Of a DNA stretch of 64,000 bases, positions 8,667-16,160 are shown piece by piece; the first letter of the stretch is position 1, and every line of letters starts with the position of its first letter. The notes under the pieces are model-generated. The model had not been told where the DNA came from, did not search any database, and saw only the letters and a list, made by a program, of their open reading frames with translations. This stretch comes from Bacillus thermotolerans (lineage in GTDB: Bacteria; Bacillota; Bacilli; Bacillales; Domibacillaceae): NCBI RefSeq assembly GCF_000812025.2, contig NZ_JWJE02000022.1, positions 1-64,000 on the forward strand, read 5' to 3'. The position numbers and the translations under genes are program-made.

Positions 8667-8843
8667 ATGAATTATCGCCATTATTCCATTTTGTTAGGTA
8701 TTCTAGCAGCTATCCTTATTGTGTGTGGCACGTTACTAAAAAATACATATGAGTACTTCCCTTCCATTGGATGGATTGGAGGATTAGTATCTTTATTATT
8801 AGCTGCTTATTTTGCTGCAAAAGCTAAAAAAGAAGAGGCTTAG
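8667..8843 (+). CDS. Small two-helix membrane protein (58 aa)
   Basis: Not previously obvious because of its size. ATG at 8667 follows GGAAGGAGG at good spacing. The protein begins MNYRHYSILLGILAAILIV and has two hydrophobic segments (about 7-24 and 34-50) and a basic/acidic tail ending KAKKEEA. A perfect terminator follows 20 bp after the stop. No known family recognised. It is divergent from the secreted Cys-tail protein, so a shared promoter region and possible immunity role are conceivable but unproven. Confidence 0.7.
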   Translation: MNYRHYSILLGILAAILIVCGTLLKNTYEYFPSIGWIGGLVSLLLAAYFAAKAKKEEA

Positions 8844-8862
8844 TTAGCCCATTGATAGGATA

Positions 8863-8896
8863 GATTAGCCACTTGATCAAGTGGCTAATCTTTTTT
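8863..8896 (+). terminator. Terminator of the 58-aa membrane protein gene
   Basis: GATTAGCCACTTGATCAAGTGGCTAATC is a perfect 28-bp palindrome (each arm GATTAGCCACTTGA or its complement) followed by TTTTTT. Confidence 0.9.
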
Positions 8897-8899
8897 GTA

Positions 8900-9119
8900 A
8901 GCTAGGTTTATAACCTCTCGCACAGCAGTTGTGCCTATCTTTCCCACTATCCCACCAAAGTGTTCAGGCCCACCAGCTCCGCTGAAGTTTTTTTATAATT
9001 CAGTCTTTTTCTGAGAGAACGCGAGAAAACACCTCTAAGTTGTCGCGCAGGTATGCCATACCCGTTTTTTAACTTAAAGGTGTTTTTTATTTGTCTCATC
9101 CTATAAGGTTAGTCTCCTT
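8900..9119. other. Intergenic stretch, no gene seen
   Basis: No open frame with a ribosome site. The sequence between the terminator and the gerC fragment looks like decayed DNA. It leads into a rearranged zone bordered on the right by the IS element. Confidence 0.4.
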
Positions 9120-9297
9120 TTATTCATAGGGACCTGTATCCTTGACCGCTGCATCCATCTTCACGGCCACAGGAATTGTCGGATAAAGGCGCTCTTAGTT
9201 TCTTTTATTAAAATTTCGGTACTTATTCATCGCCTTGTCGCCAATTCTAATCGGATCGGTATTTAGCTCTTGAGATTTCTTAATCAATTCCTCGAAT
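9120..9297 (-). pseudogene. Remnant of a Ger(x)C-type germination lipoprotein gene (C-terminal end)
   Basis: The minus strand reads FEELIKKSQELNTDPIRIG, then KAMNKYRNFNKRN, an in-frame TAA, and in the same frame ERLYPTIPVAVKMDAAV and KDTGPYE before a stop. This is the C-terminal pattern of GerC proteins (...KTDxxxxG...W...FPxxPVxVKVxxxIxxxG), and the intact GerC at 47.8-49.0 kb ends in a related way (HFPELQVEVKVDAFVRRSG). The upstream part of the gene is missing and a TGA precedes the fragment. It is a truncated and interrupted gene, close to an IS3 element that may have helped remove the rest. Confidence 0.65.
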
Positions 9298-9660
9298 CAA
9301 AATAAATTGTTTTAATTAGCTCTAAAAACCGAAATCTCTGATATGGTTTTATAATAGCCAAAAGATTAAGAAAATAAATACCGTCTCTGCGATAGGAGAA
9401 TAAAGATACCAAGGAGCATTTGCCTAATTAGAAAAAGTTTAATCTATCTCTTATGAAATATTACAGCAAGCGGAAAGAGATACAACTGAGCGAAAAATGA
9501 ATAAAAATGCTTGGATAAATATTATACAGGCTATATTTTAACTCTTTTTACCACCACAAAATATTAACCCAATTATATATTATTCTGTTTGTAGTTATTG
9601 GAGTTAGTATAGTTTCATGGACACAGTTTAATTAAGTCCTTACAATTATTTTGAGAGGAT

Positions 9661-9945
9661 GTGTCCGAATTGAAACGTAAGCCTGCAGGCAAAAAATATA
9701 ATGATGACTTTAAGAAAACAATTGTGGATTTATATCATTCCGGCAGCTCAGTTAAAGAGTTAAGCAGCGAATATGGCGTATCAGAAGTAACAATTTATAA
9801 ATGGGTGAAAGACTTTACCCCCATCAGTTCGGAGAAAGGGGCCCCGACACCGAAAGAGTTAGCTGAGATTCAGAAAGAAAACCTTCGGTTAAAACAGGAA
9901 GTAGAAATCTTAAAAAAGGCTATGGCCATATTCGCGAAAAAGTAA
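9661..9945 (+). CDS. IS3-family transposase OrfA
   Basis: A 94-residue protein with an N-terminal helix-turn-helix (SVKELSSEYGVSEVTIYKWVK, about residues 30-50) that binds the IS ends and a C-terminal leucine-zipper-like helix (about 68-90). It starts at a GTG. The 3' part contains TTAAAAAAGG at about 9911-9920, a typical A6G slippery site. A -1 shift there would read GYGHIREKVTEAELND and continue directly into OrfB, giving the OrfAB transposase. The frame arithmetic supports this. Confidence 0.9.
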   Translation: MSELKRKPAGKKYNDDFKKTIVDLYHSGSSVKELSSEYGVSEVTIYKWVKDFTPISSEKGAPTPKELAEIQKENLRLKQEVEILKKAMAIFAKK

Positions 9946-10004
9946 CCGAAGCAGAGCTTAACGATTTTATCGAGGAACACAAAGATCAATACCCTATCCA
10001 GAAA

Positions 10005-10820
10005 ATGTGCGAAGTACTGGCCGTGCCAAGAAGCAGCTACTATGATTCCCTTGAAAAAACGACCTCAAAGCGTGAAATAGAAAACCTGGAACTCACGAAG
10101 GAAATCCAACGGATTCACCTGGAAAGTAAGGCTCGTTATGGCGCTCCAAAAATTCATAAAACCTTATTAAACAGAGGGTTTTTCCTAAGCCTAAAGCGCG
10201 TCCAGCGCCTAATGAAAAAGGCCGACATCCGTTCGATTACCAAGAAGAAGTATCGTCCCTATCCCTCAAAGGAAAAGGTTGTGCAGCTGGGCAATCTTTT
10301 AAAGCGAGACTTCTCTACCTGCACAATCAATGAAAAATGGGTGGCGGATATTACCTATATCCCTACGGTAAGAGATGGCTGGTGCTATTTGGCCTCTGTA
10401 TTGGATCTGCACTCGAAAAAAATCGTTGGCTATTCTTTTTCTCGTTCTATGACATCCGAATTGGTGATCGAAGCACTTCAAAATGCCTGTTTTTCTCAAA
10501 AGCCCCGAAAGGGCTTAATTCTTCATACCGATCTTGGCTCACAATATACCAGCAGTGAGTTTACTCAGCATGTTCAAAAACAAGGAATCAAGCAATCTTT
10601 CAGCCAGAAAGGCTGTCCTTATGATAATGCCTGTATAGAGTCATTTCACGCTATATTAAAGAAAGAAGAAGTTTATCATACGCAATACACGGACTACCTA
10701 GCTGCAAAGCTGGCCATATTTCAGTTTATAGAAGGCTGGTATAACCGAAAGAGAATTCACAGCAGTATTGGCTATCAAACACCTCAAGCCATTGAGGATC
10801 AAATTAGAAGAACAGCCTAA
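10005..10820 (+). CDS. IS3-family transposase OrfB (DDE integrase domain)
   Basis: A 271-residue (from its first ATG) retroviral-integrase-type catalytic domain. The DDE residues are visible: D in WVADITYIPT, D in LHTDLGSQYTS and E in ACIESFHAILKKEE. The N-terminal HTH_21-like segment reads RYGAPKIHKTLLNRG. The open frame extends upstream of the ATG to the OrfA region, consistent with production mainly as an OrfAB fusion by -1 frameshifting. The stop lies 21 bp inside the right inverted repeat end. Confidence 0.9.
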   Translation: MCEVLAVPRSSYYDSLEKTTSKREIENLELTKEIQRIHLESKARYGAPKIHKTLLNRGFFLSLKRVQRLMKKADIRSITKKKYRPYPSKEKVVQLGNLLKRDFSTCTINEKWVADITYIPTVRDGWCYLASVLDLHSKKIVGYSFSRSMTSELVIEALQNACFSQKPRKGLILHTDLGSQYTSSEFTQHVQKQGIKQSFSQKGCPYDNACIESFHAILKKEEVYHTQYTDYLAAKLAIFQFIEGWYNRKRIHSSIGYQTPQAIEDQIRRTA

Positions 10821-10841
10821 GACTTAACTTTTTTGTGTCCA

Positions 10842-11093
10842 AATTATTGACTCAAATCCATTATAATCTTCTTGGGGCTAATAATGAGTATCTCAAAAAG
10901 AAGTAAATCATAAGTTAACTTTTTAAGCCGTCTACTCGGCAGACAGCTATTTTGATATAAAGAATGGGTCCTTAGAAACTATCTAAATATCATATGAAAT
11001 TAAAAATCTCCCCTTTCTCTTTTGTTTTTCTAAAAGCGTACTTCTCCGAATGAAAAAAGCACATCCTAAAAAATTTAACATGCATAATTTTTC
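10842..11093. other. Intergenic stretch, no gene seen
   Basis: AT-rich sequence between the right end of the IS and the terminator of the haloperoxidase-like gene. I find no open frame with a ribosome site. Confidence 0.4.
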
Positions 11094-11142
11094 AGAAAAA
11101 ATCAACAGGGGATCAGAATAAAACCATTCTGATCCCCTGTTG
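11094..11142 (-). terminator. Terminator of the haloperoxidase/PAP2-like gene
   Basis: CAACAGGGGATCAGAAT and its complement form a 17-bp stem with a 6-nt loop. On the minus strand the stem is followed by GATTTTTTC. Confidence 0.85.
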
Positions 11143-11191
11143 TCGATAAACCGAAATTAACCATGTAAGATTAGTTTCTTAATCATTTATT

Positions 11192-12088
11192 TTAATGCCC
11201 AACATTACCGCTTGCATTGACTTTGGTGTAATTCGCTGGAGCACGATCATTTTTCAATTGCTCGATAATATCATTTGCAATATCTTGTGCTAATTTCTTG
11301 GAAGCTTCATTGTCGCTTTTAAAATGAATGCCCATTTGCTCTCTTGTAAGGGCTACGCTGGCAGCTAACTCCTCTAATTCGTTTCTCTCGTTCGGGAAGA
11401 AATAAGACAAAATATAAGCGGAGACCCAGGCCGTCGTTGAATGGCCTGATGGATAAGAAGGATGGACTGGCACACTCATTCCTTCGGGTAGTTGAATCGT
11501 TGGATCTAAATCTGTTGGTCTCGGCCGTAAATATTGATATTTTGCTTGAAATGTTGCGGTTGAGCCTGTATAAATGGCTCCATTAAGAACCGCGTGAACA
11601 CGCGCCCCTTCTGCACCCATCAACCCGTACTTTCCAATTAACTCCTCTGCCTTTTCCAGCCAAAGTGTATTTGCACTTGTTGTGATCGCCCATTTTTTAA
11701 TATAAGTAATTTCGTTCTCAGTAAGGTTAGCAGTAAGTTTTTTTAACTCTTCTAATTCTTTTTTTGTTTTCTCAGAATTATTGTCCGGAGGCGGTTCTAC
11801 TTTGTAAGAACCGCCTCCTTTGAAATTGATGGATTTCCATGCACCTGCATCTGGGGTAACAGGATGTTTATTTACCCACCCCATTCCTCCGTTACTTACC
11901 TGTTCTTGTTTCTTTTCATTCTCTTTTCTCATAATCATCCCCCGATCTATTAACATGGCTATCATTGCCACTACAAACGAGATATGTATTGTTATGATGA
12001 CTACTTCATGAAAAGTAATATGCGAGGTATATGCTAGTTGGTATACAGACACATTACCATTAAGCCCTTCAGTCACTTCTAACGCCAT
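11192..12088 (-). CDS. Vanadium-dependent haloperoxidase/PAP2-superfamily protein
   Basis: A 298-residue protein. The three-part PAP2/vanadium-haloperoxidase active-site signature is present: KYQYLRPRP (KX6RP type, about residue 186), PSYPSGHST (PSGH, about 212) and REQMGIHFKSD (RX5HX3D, about 250). One hydrophobic segment near residues 30-47 suggests membrane anchoring, followed by a linker with a Lys/Glu-rich helix. Proteins of this layout bind vanadate as haloperoxidases or phosphate as acid phosphatases; sequence alone does not decide. It stands alone with its own terminator. Confidence 0.8.
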   Translation of the reverse strand: MALEVTEGLNGNVSVYQLAYTSHITFHEVVIITIHISFVVAMIAMLIDRGMIMRKENEKKQEQVSNGGMGWVNKHPVTPDAGAWKSINFKGGGSYKVEPPPDNNSEKTKKELEELKKLTANLTENEITYIKKWAITTSANTLWLEKAEELIGKYGLMGAEGARVHAVLNGAIYTGSTATFQAKYQYLRPRPTDLDPTIQLPEGMSVPVHPSYPSGHSTTAWVSAYILSYFFPNERNELEELAASVALTREQMGIHFKSDNEASKKLAQDIANDIIEQLKNDRAPANYTKVNASGNVGH

Positions 12089-12578
12089 TCTATTAGTGAT
12101 CTAATATTATTATTCCATAAAAGTATTATTTAACCAACTAATGATAGAAGTCCAATTTTTTAATTGCAATGTGGGAAATCTGCATTTTTTGATTTTATTG
12201 TCTTGATGAATCGAAGGGAAACTAACTAAGAACATATGTTGCAAAAATAAAAACCTAGGTAATAAGCATGGGTAAAAAACATCGATAAATTTAATTATCC
12301 ATTCTATTTAACCAGATTATGGAGATTATTATCCAAGTTAGGAAGCTGTATTTTTCGATTAATAACAAAGAATCCACTTTAAAAAGTATCCATCAAAGTG
12401 GATTCTTATCCAGCATCGTACTGTTACTTTGGAATCCTCCAATTTTTGAATACCATTTTTTTGGAGTAATTTCATCTACTCAAAAGAACAAACTAGTAGT
12501 TGTACTTTTACGAACAGAGTTATTTAGTGACTTTAATAATTTAAAATGTGTTAACAAATCCATTGTTTGATAAGACCC
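12089..12578. other. Intergenic region with one hairpin, no supported gene
   Basis: AT-rich. An inverted repeat near 12369-12408 (AAGAATCCACTTT ... AAAGTGGATTCTT) could be a terminator or IS footprint. An 83-codon frame at 12319 has no ribosome site and an unlikely composition. Confidence 0.4.
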
Positions 12579-12618
12579 AAAAGAAGGGATAGCCATCCAA
12601 ATCAGCTATCCCTTCTTT
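12579..12618 (-). terminator. Terminator downstream of the copC region
   Basis: AAAGAAGGGATAGC and GCTATCCCTTCTTTT pair over 13-14 bp with flanking A and T runs, so it can act on either strand. Confidence 0.8.
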
Positions 12619-12630
12619 TCTTATATACTT

Positions 12631-12885
12631 TTAATTATAAATCAATGCTTTACTCTCCTGAAACGCTCTTTCCGCTTCAATTAAAGGGAAAAATGAAACT
12701 AACTCTCTAAGTTTCTCTTTATATTCGGTTAAAAGATTGCTCGCTTCAAGATAGTCTTCGGGATCACACCCATAACTGGTTATTAGTGGCCATTCATTCC
12801 TAACTAAGTCGGTTAAGAACAACGAAACCTCTTGTTCATAAAGGGCCACCGCTACCACTTTCCCGCCCTTCTTCCTCAGGCTCAT
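12631..12885 (-). CDS. Hypothetical protein overlapping the 3' end of the CopC-like gene
   Basis: An open frame of about 84 codons (start uncertain; GTG codons at 12858 and 12849 are alternatives) whose 5' end overlaps the CopC frame and whose 3' end lies just before a terminator. The product is acidic with a helical, Leu-rich composition (LFLTDLVRNEW, LLTEYKEKLRELVSFF). No family recognised. It may be a real small gene translationally coupled to the CopC-like gene, or the tail of a longer gene fused by rearrangement. Confidence 0.4.
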   Translation of the reverse strand: MSLRKKGGKVVAVALYEQEVSLFLTDLVRNEWPLITSYGCDPEDYLEASNLLTEYKEKLRELVSFFPLIEAERAFQESKALIYN

Positions 12886-13267
12886 TTGATGGTTCGGCAT
12901 TCTCTTCAGCTGCACTCTCTTTGGCTACGGTAAATACGTACTCTCCGTTAATCAGGTGCCCATCTTCTCCGATAATGCTCCATTTGACCGTGTAATTCCC
13001 ATTCCCTAACGGTTCAGCCGCCTTCCCTGATAACGTGTCTCCATTTACTTGAATATCCTGAACCGGCAGTTCCTCACCACCTTCTGACAGCAATGTGAAG
13101 GAGCTGCTCTTCTCTATAGGCGTTTCAAATTTCAATACAATTTCTTGCCGATCTTCTGTTACTGTTTCTCCATCGCTAGGAGAAGAACTTTCCAAGTAAG
13201 TATGTGCCGAGACAGAAGATGCGAAGGTAAGTGTTAATAAAAATAAGATGTATAGTGATTTCTTCAA
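12836..13267 (-). CDS. CopC-domain copper-binding secreted protein
   Basis: A 143-residue protein with a signal peptide (1-21) cleaved after VSA, so the mature protein begins with His22. A free N-terminal His is the copper-coordinating residue of CopC/YobA proteins. The domain follows: HTYLESSSPSDGETV, LKFETPIE and GNYTVKWSIIGEDGHLINGEYVFTV (about 99-125, with the conserved DGH). The C-terminal tail is short and Glu/Ser/Gly-rich with no membrane anchor, and there is no CopD domain. Related Bacillus proteins often continue into a transmembrane segment, so the end may be truncated. A copper-storage-type protein is encoded nearby. Confidence 0.8.
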   Translation of the reverse strand: MKKSLYILFLLTLTFASSVSAHTYLESSSPSDGETVTEDRQEIVLKFETPIEKSSSFTLLSEGGEELPVQDIQVNGDTLSGKAAEPLGNGNYTVKWSIIGEDGHLINGEYVFTVAKESAAEENAEPSNEPEEEGRESGSGGPL

Positions 13268-13347
13268 GACACTTGACCTCCTTAATATAACGTTTAATAT
13301 TCAATCAAGACCATTATACAATTCCCGCTAATATTTTTAAGTATTTT

Positions 13348-13494
13348 GCTTACGAAAAGGGGAATAACTCCCTTAAAGAAATCAATACCTGGTTTTCAGA
13401 CGAGTATTAATCAACTTATAACAGATTGGACCCTTCTAATCTTATTGAAAAGTTGGATAAAATGAAGGCTTGCCCTAAGCATCAATTAAGATAA
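13348..13494 (+). pseudogene. Possible gene remnant with one in-frame stop
   Basis: One frame reads AYEKGNNSLKEINTWFSDEY, stop, STYNRLDPSNLIEKLDKMKA and CPKHQLR, then stop. The composition looks coding and the frame is unbroken apart from one TAA, but there is no start or ribosome site and I recognise no family. Likely the decayed 3' end of a lost gene. Confidence 0.3.
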
Positions 13495-13525
13495 CCGAAG
13501 GACAGCCGAGCAAGACAACTAAACC

Positions 13526-13556
13526 AAAAGAGGGCAGCTCATTTCGCCCCCTTTGT
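13526..13556 (-). terminator. Terminator of the copper-storage-like gene
   Basis: On the minus strand AAAGGGGGCG and GCCCTCTTTT pair around a short loop with one mismatch, 8 bp after the stop codon. Confidence 0.6.
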
Positions 13557-13563
13557 TTTCAGA

Positions 13564-13929
13564 TCATGCCCCTACCGCGAACGCTTGGCATTCTCGCGCA
13601 CAGTGCAAGCAAATTTGAGCGCATCTTTGCGATACATCATCCGAATGGTGCAAGCAATGATGTCCGCAAACTTCGCAAACCTCTGCACATACCAAAGCCA
13701 GGGTCTTAGCGAAGCCGCTGCAGCGAGCCATGCACTTAGCAGTCAGCGCGCAAATATCCGCACAATCTCTAAGCAGTCTTAATTGCTCTCCCCTGCAGCG
13801 GATATCCTTCATCTGCATCACGAAAAACTCCACTGATTCACAGGTGGCCTCACAATGTTGAACAGCTTCTACCGTCTCCTCATAAGACGGCTGGCTTTGA
13901 ATTCCCGGATGAGGCATGTTGTCATACAT
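13564..13929 (-). CDS. Four-helix-bundle copper-binding protein (Csp/YhjQ, DUF326)
   Basis: A 121-residue protein with about 14 cysteines in repeating CxxxC or CxxC spacings on successive helices (HCEATCESVEFF, CRGEQLRLLRDCADIC, CMARCSGFAKTLALVCAEVCEVCGHHC, CAQICLHCARECQAF). This is the Csp3/YhjQ pattern, in which a tetrameric helical bundle lined with Cys stores many Cu(I) ions. No signal peptide is seen, so it should be cytosolic. The ATG at 13929 is chosen because GGGAGGAAAT lies just upstream; the frame could extend eleven codons further. The nearby CopC-like gene suggests copper handling. Confidence 0.85.
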   Translation of the reverse strand: MYDNMPHPGIQSQPSYEETVEAVQHCEATCESVEFFVMQMKDIRCRGEQLRLLRDCADICALTAKCMARCSGFAKTLALVCAEVCEVCGHHCLHHSDDVSQRCAQICLHCARECQAFAVGA

Positions 13930-14107
13930 ATGATTTCCTCCCTCGGTTCCTAATCCAGTCACACAATGTCAGCCTATGTACAAATGCTTGCTTATGCTTT
14001 AGGCAGCAGCCTATCCTAAGGAGCAATATGTCTCTCACCCTCATACAAATGTGTTCCACATGGAACATGTTATCCACAAGTGCCCTACAAAATCAGCCTT
14101 AACTTCT

Positions 14108-14521
14108 CTATCGGTTATTCCTCTCTATTCTAATATGAGGATTCTTCCTTAATAATTGGTGAACGAATTCTTCCTGATTTTTCGGGGATATAGCAATGGT
14201 TTTAAATGCAGCATAATTGATTTCGATCTTGTCCATAGATAAAGCTGGATCAATAAATGGATTTCTCGCGCTTCTAATGCTGTTGATTTCATGAATGTCG
14301 ATAGATTTCTTAATTGGACCGTAATTTATTTTGATCACCGATTCTTCGATTGTATAGCCTGTATTAAACCAGATCCACAGCATGACGATCGCACCTGAAA
14401 ATGGAATCAGCACTCCTATCCAAGAAGCATCCATTATAAAAAGAGGCGGAATGATAAAAAGAAAAATCAGGAGCCAAAAAATAAACATTAGCCATATATC
14501 CCTCTTCGATGAAAAGAACAC
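14108..14521 (-). CDS. PH-domain membrane protein (YyaB-like)
   Basis: A 137-residue protein with two N-terminal transmembrane helices (about 9-29 and 34-51) followed by a bacterial PH-like domain (TGYTIEESVIKINYGPIKKSIDI and EFVHQLLRKNPHI at the end). The GTG start is preceded by AAAGGAGG. The layout matches the short bPH_1/YyaB proteins of Bacillus, whose function is unknown. No operon partner. Confidence 0.75.
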   Translation of the reverse strand: MFFSSKRDIWLMFIFWLLIFLFIIPPLFIMDASWIGVLIPFSGAIVMLWIWFNTGYTIEESVIKINYGPIKKSIDIHEINSIRSARNPFIDPALSMDKIEINYAAFKTIAISPKNQEEFVHQLLRKNPHIRIERNNR

Positions 14522-14657
14522 AGGGCTTTCCTCCTTTCCGCCTTATAAATACGCCTTTAATAACTGGCAGGTTTCACAGATTCATATTAAACTTCCTCTT
14601 CCACTATTTGAAAGACTAAAAATTGAAGGAAAATACCATCCTTGTGCAGAATGTGTA

Positions 14658-14715
14658 CTATAGATAGAATATAATTGTAGTCTATATGTGTTATGTTCTC
14701 TATAAGTGAACTATA
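14658..14715 (+). promoter_or_regulatory. Four CTATA repeats in the promoter of the HTH-coiled-coil gene
   Basis: CTATA occurs at 14658, 14682, 14700 and 14711, and TATAAT at 14670-14675 lies among them. The cluster is 42-100 bp upstream of the GTG start. It could be an operator or partition-type binding array for the encoded DNA-binding protein; this is inference. Confidence 0.35.
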
Positions 14716-14756
14716 AACTTCTTCATTAATGATTCACATACGAGAGGTGAATAACT

Positions 14757-15401
14757 GTGCAATACTGGAAAATAAGTGATTTTGCTAAAAATGTAGGCAA
14801 ACACCCAAATACGGTTGATGGCTGGTTCAAACAGTTAGAGGAAAAGAATATCCACTCTGTAAGCCGGACGGAGTATGGAGAGAAAGTATACGACTCGCTG
14901 GACTTAAAGGTGGCTTTATACATAAAGGACAAGCGGGATCAAAAATGGGCACTTGAGGCGATCTTCCATGAACTTCCTAACCATTTTGAGCTTCGGCAAC
15001 CGGCGATTGACCGAAGCGAAGAAACGGCAAATACTCCACAAGTGATCGATACAGACGCTTTAAAGCAGGAATTTGAAAAGATCGCTAAGGATGTTGTGGA
15101 AGAACAAAATAGGGAAGTAAAGGAACAGTACGAAGAGCTTTTAAAGCGGCTGCCTGAGCCTAGATCCCCACAGGAAGAACGGCGAGAGCGCATTGAAGAA
15201 ATGATTACACGCAGCCGGATCGAAACCCTGCTAAGAGAAGAAGCCCGCAAGCTGTGGGCCGAAAAGCCAGAGGAAGAACGAATGAAACGGGCAAGTTTTT
15301 TTCGAAGAGAAGAGGATCGCGACAAGCGTGATCAGTTCATCAGGGAGTATATTGATGAGCATTTAGAGGAACGGCTGAAGGAAGAATTTAATTTGATTTA
15401 A
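14757..15401 (+). CDS. MerR-like HTH and coiled-coil DNA-binding protein (RacA/pSK1-Par-like layout)
   Basis: A 214-residue protein. The N-terminus is a MerR-like winged helix (ISDFAKNVGKHPNTVDGWFKQLEE, about residues 5-28; LKVALYIKDKRD following). Residues from about 100 are extremely charged and helical (EEQNREVKEQYEELLKRLPE; RIEEMITRSRIETLLREEARKLW; EERLKEEF), predicting a long coiled coil. This HTH plus coiled-coil layout is shared by the chromosome-anchoring protein RacA and by single-protein plasmid partition factors such as staphylococcal pSK1 Par. A role in plasmid positioning or autoregulation is plausible but unproven. GTG start behind GAGAGGTG. Confidence 0.6.
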   Translation: MQYWKISDFAKNVGKHPNTVDGWFKQLEEKNIHSVSRTEYGEKVYDSLDLKVALYIKDKRDQKWALEAIFHELPNHFELRQPAIDRSEETANTPQVIDTDALKQEFEKIAKDVVEEQNREVKEQYEELLKRLPEPRSPQEERRERIEEMITRSRIETLLREEARKLWAEKPEEERMKRASFFRREEDRDKRDQFIREYIDEHLEERLKEEFNLI

Positions 15402-15410
15402 CGTTATAGA

Positions 15411-15447
15411 AACAGGAAACTTATTTGCGTAAGTTCCCTGTTTTTTT
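15411..15447 (+). terminator. Terminator of the HTH-coiled-coil gene
   Basis: AACAGGAAACTTA and TAAGTTCCCTGTT pair with one mismatch, followed by seven T residues. It also faces the convergent ABC operon. Confidence 0.85.
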
Positions 15448-15449
15448 CT

Positions 15450-16160
15450 TTAGTCAAACCGGCGCTTACCGTATACAAAGACGGCAATGACGAAGCTTAC
15501 CACCACCCAAGCCAAAAGGATTAATATATTATCAATGGTTCCACTTATATTCATTTCTCTGTCTAATTCCATCCAGATCATATTTAATTGTTCACTCGGC
15601 AAATAATCAACCGCTTTTATAATCATTTCGTTATCCGTCATGGCCTTGAACATGGATCCCATTCCGAAGATGACCAGTACCGGCATTCCAACAATCGTCG
15701 TTTCCATCACAGTGCGTGAAAGAAGCCCAAGAATGGTTCCGATCGTAACAAACAATACTAATCCCAGCAAGATACTTAGAATAAATAAAGGGGGGGAAGG
15801 CACCTTATACTCAGCAAGCAAAATTGAACCAATAACCACAACAAGCGTCGATACAGCGGTTAATGCACTCTTTCCGACCAGGATTTCAGCCGTGCTAGCC
15901 GGAGACAGCATCAGTCCTCTCAGCGTGTTCTTTTCCTTTTCTTCCGCAACCATAGCAGCCTGTACAAACGCCCCGGCGATCACAAGAGCAAAGTGAATGG
16001 GAAACGTTTGAAAGGCTGGATCTTCAGAGCCCATTCTTCCTATCCATGCCGCAAAAATAAGTGGAAACGCCAATGTAAAAATAATATAAGAGTTCTTCAT
16101 CAGGTCCTTCCAGTCTTTTCTAAAGATTGCGTTTACTCTTCTTATCGAAAATTGCATCAT
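15450..16160 (-). CDS. ABC-2 type exporter permease
   Basis: A 236-residue membrane protein with six predicted helices and the ABC-2 permease features VAEEKEKNTLRGLMLSP (the cytoplasmic elbow after helix 2) and GTILGLLSRT. It overlaps the ATPase gene by 4 bp, so the two form one transporter. The substrate is unknown; exporters of this short type with LytTR-fused regulators are often linked to peptide or lipid-active drug resistance. It is the last gene of a three-gene minus-strand set. Confidence 0.85.
   Translation of the reverse strand: MMQFSIRRVNAIFRKDWKDLMKNSYIIFTLAFPLIFAAWIGRMGSEDPAFQTFPIHFALVIAGAFVQAAMVAEEKEKNTLRGLMLSPASTAEILVGKSALTAVSTLVVVIGSILLAEYKVPSPPLFILSILLGLVLFVTIGTILGLLSRTVMETTIVGMPVLVIFGMGSMFKAMTDNEMIIKAVDYLPSEQLNMIWMELDREMNISGTIDNILILLAWVVVSFVIAVFVYGKRRFD

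Larger units (their letters stand above)
9618..10841 (+). mobile_element. IS3-family insertion sequence, complete (about 1.22 kb)
   Basis: The ends are imperfect inverted repeats: left TGGACACAGTTTAATTAAG at 9618 and right, read inward, TGGACACAAAAAAGTTAAG from 10841. Two overlapping-phase transposase frames (OrfA, OrfB) fill the element. The flanks (TTTCA on the left, AATTA on the right) show no clear target duplication, which fits later rearrangement or an IS copy moved by recombination. Both frames are intact, so it may still be active. Confidence 0.9.

Noticed and set aside
9618-10841. Target-site duplication of the IS element
   Set aside because: The 3-5 bp flanks (TTTCA and AATTA) differ, so no duplication can be claimed.
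12319-12570. 83-codon plus-strand frame
   Set aside because: It runs through an inverted repeat, has no ribosome site and encodes a composition unlike the neighbours.
14382-14663. 93-codon plus-strand frame
   Set aside because: It is the antisense of the PH-domain protein gene and runs into the promoter region of the next gene.
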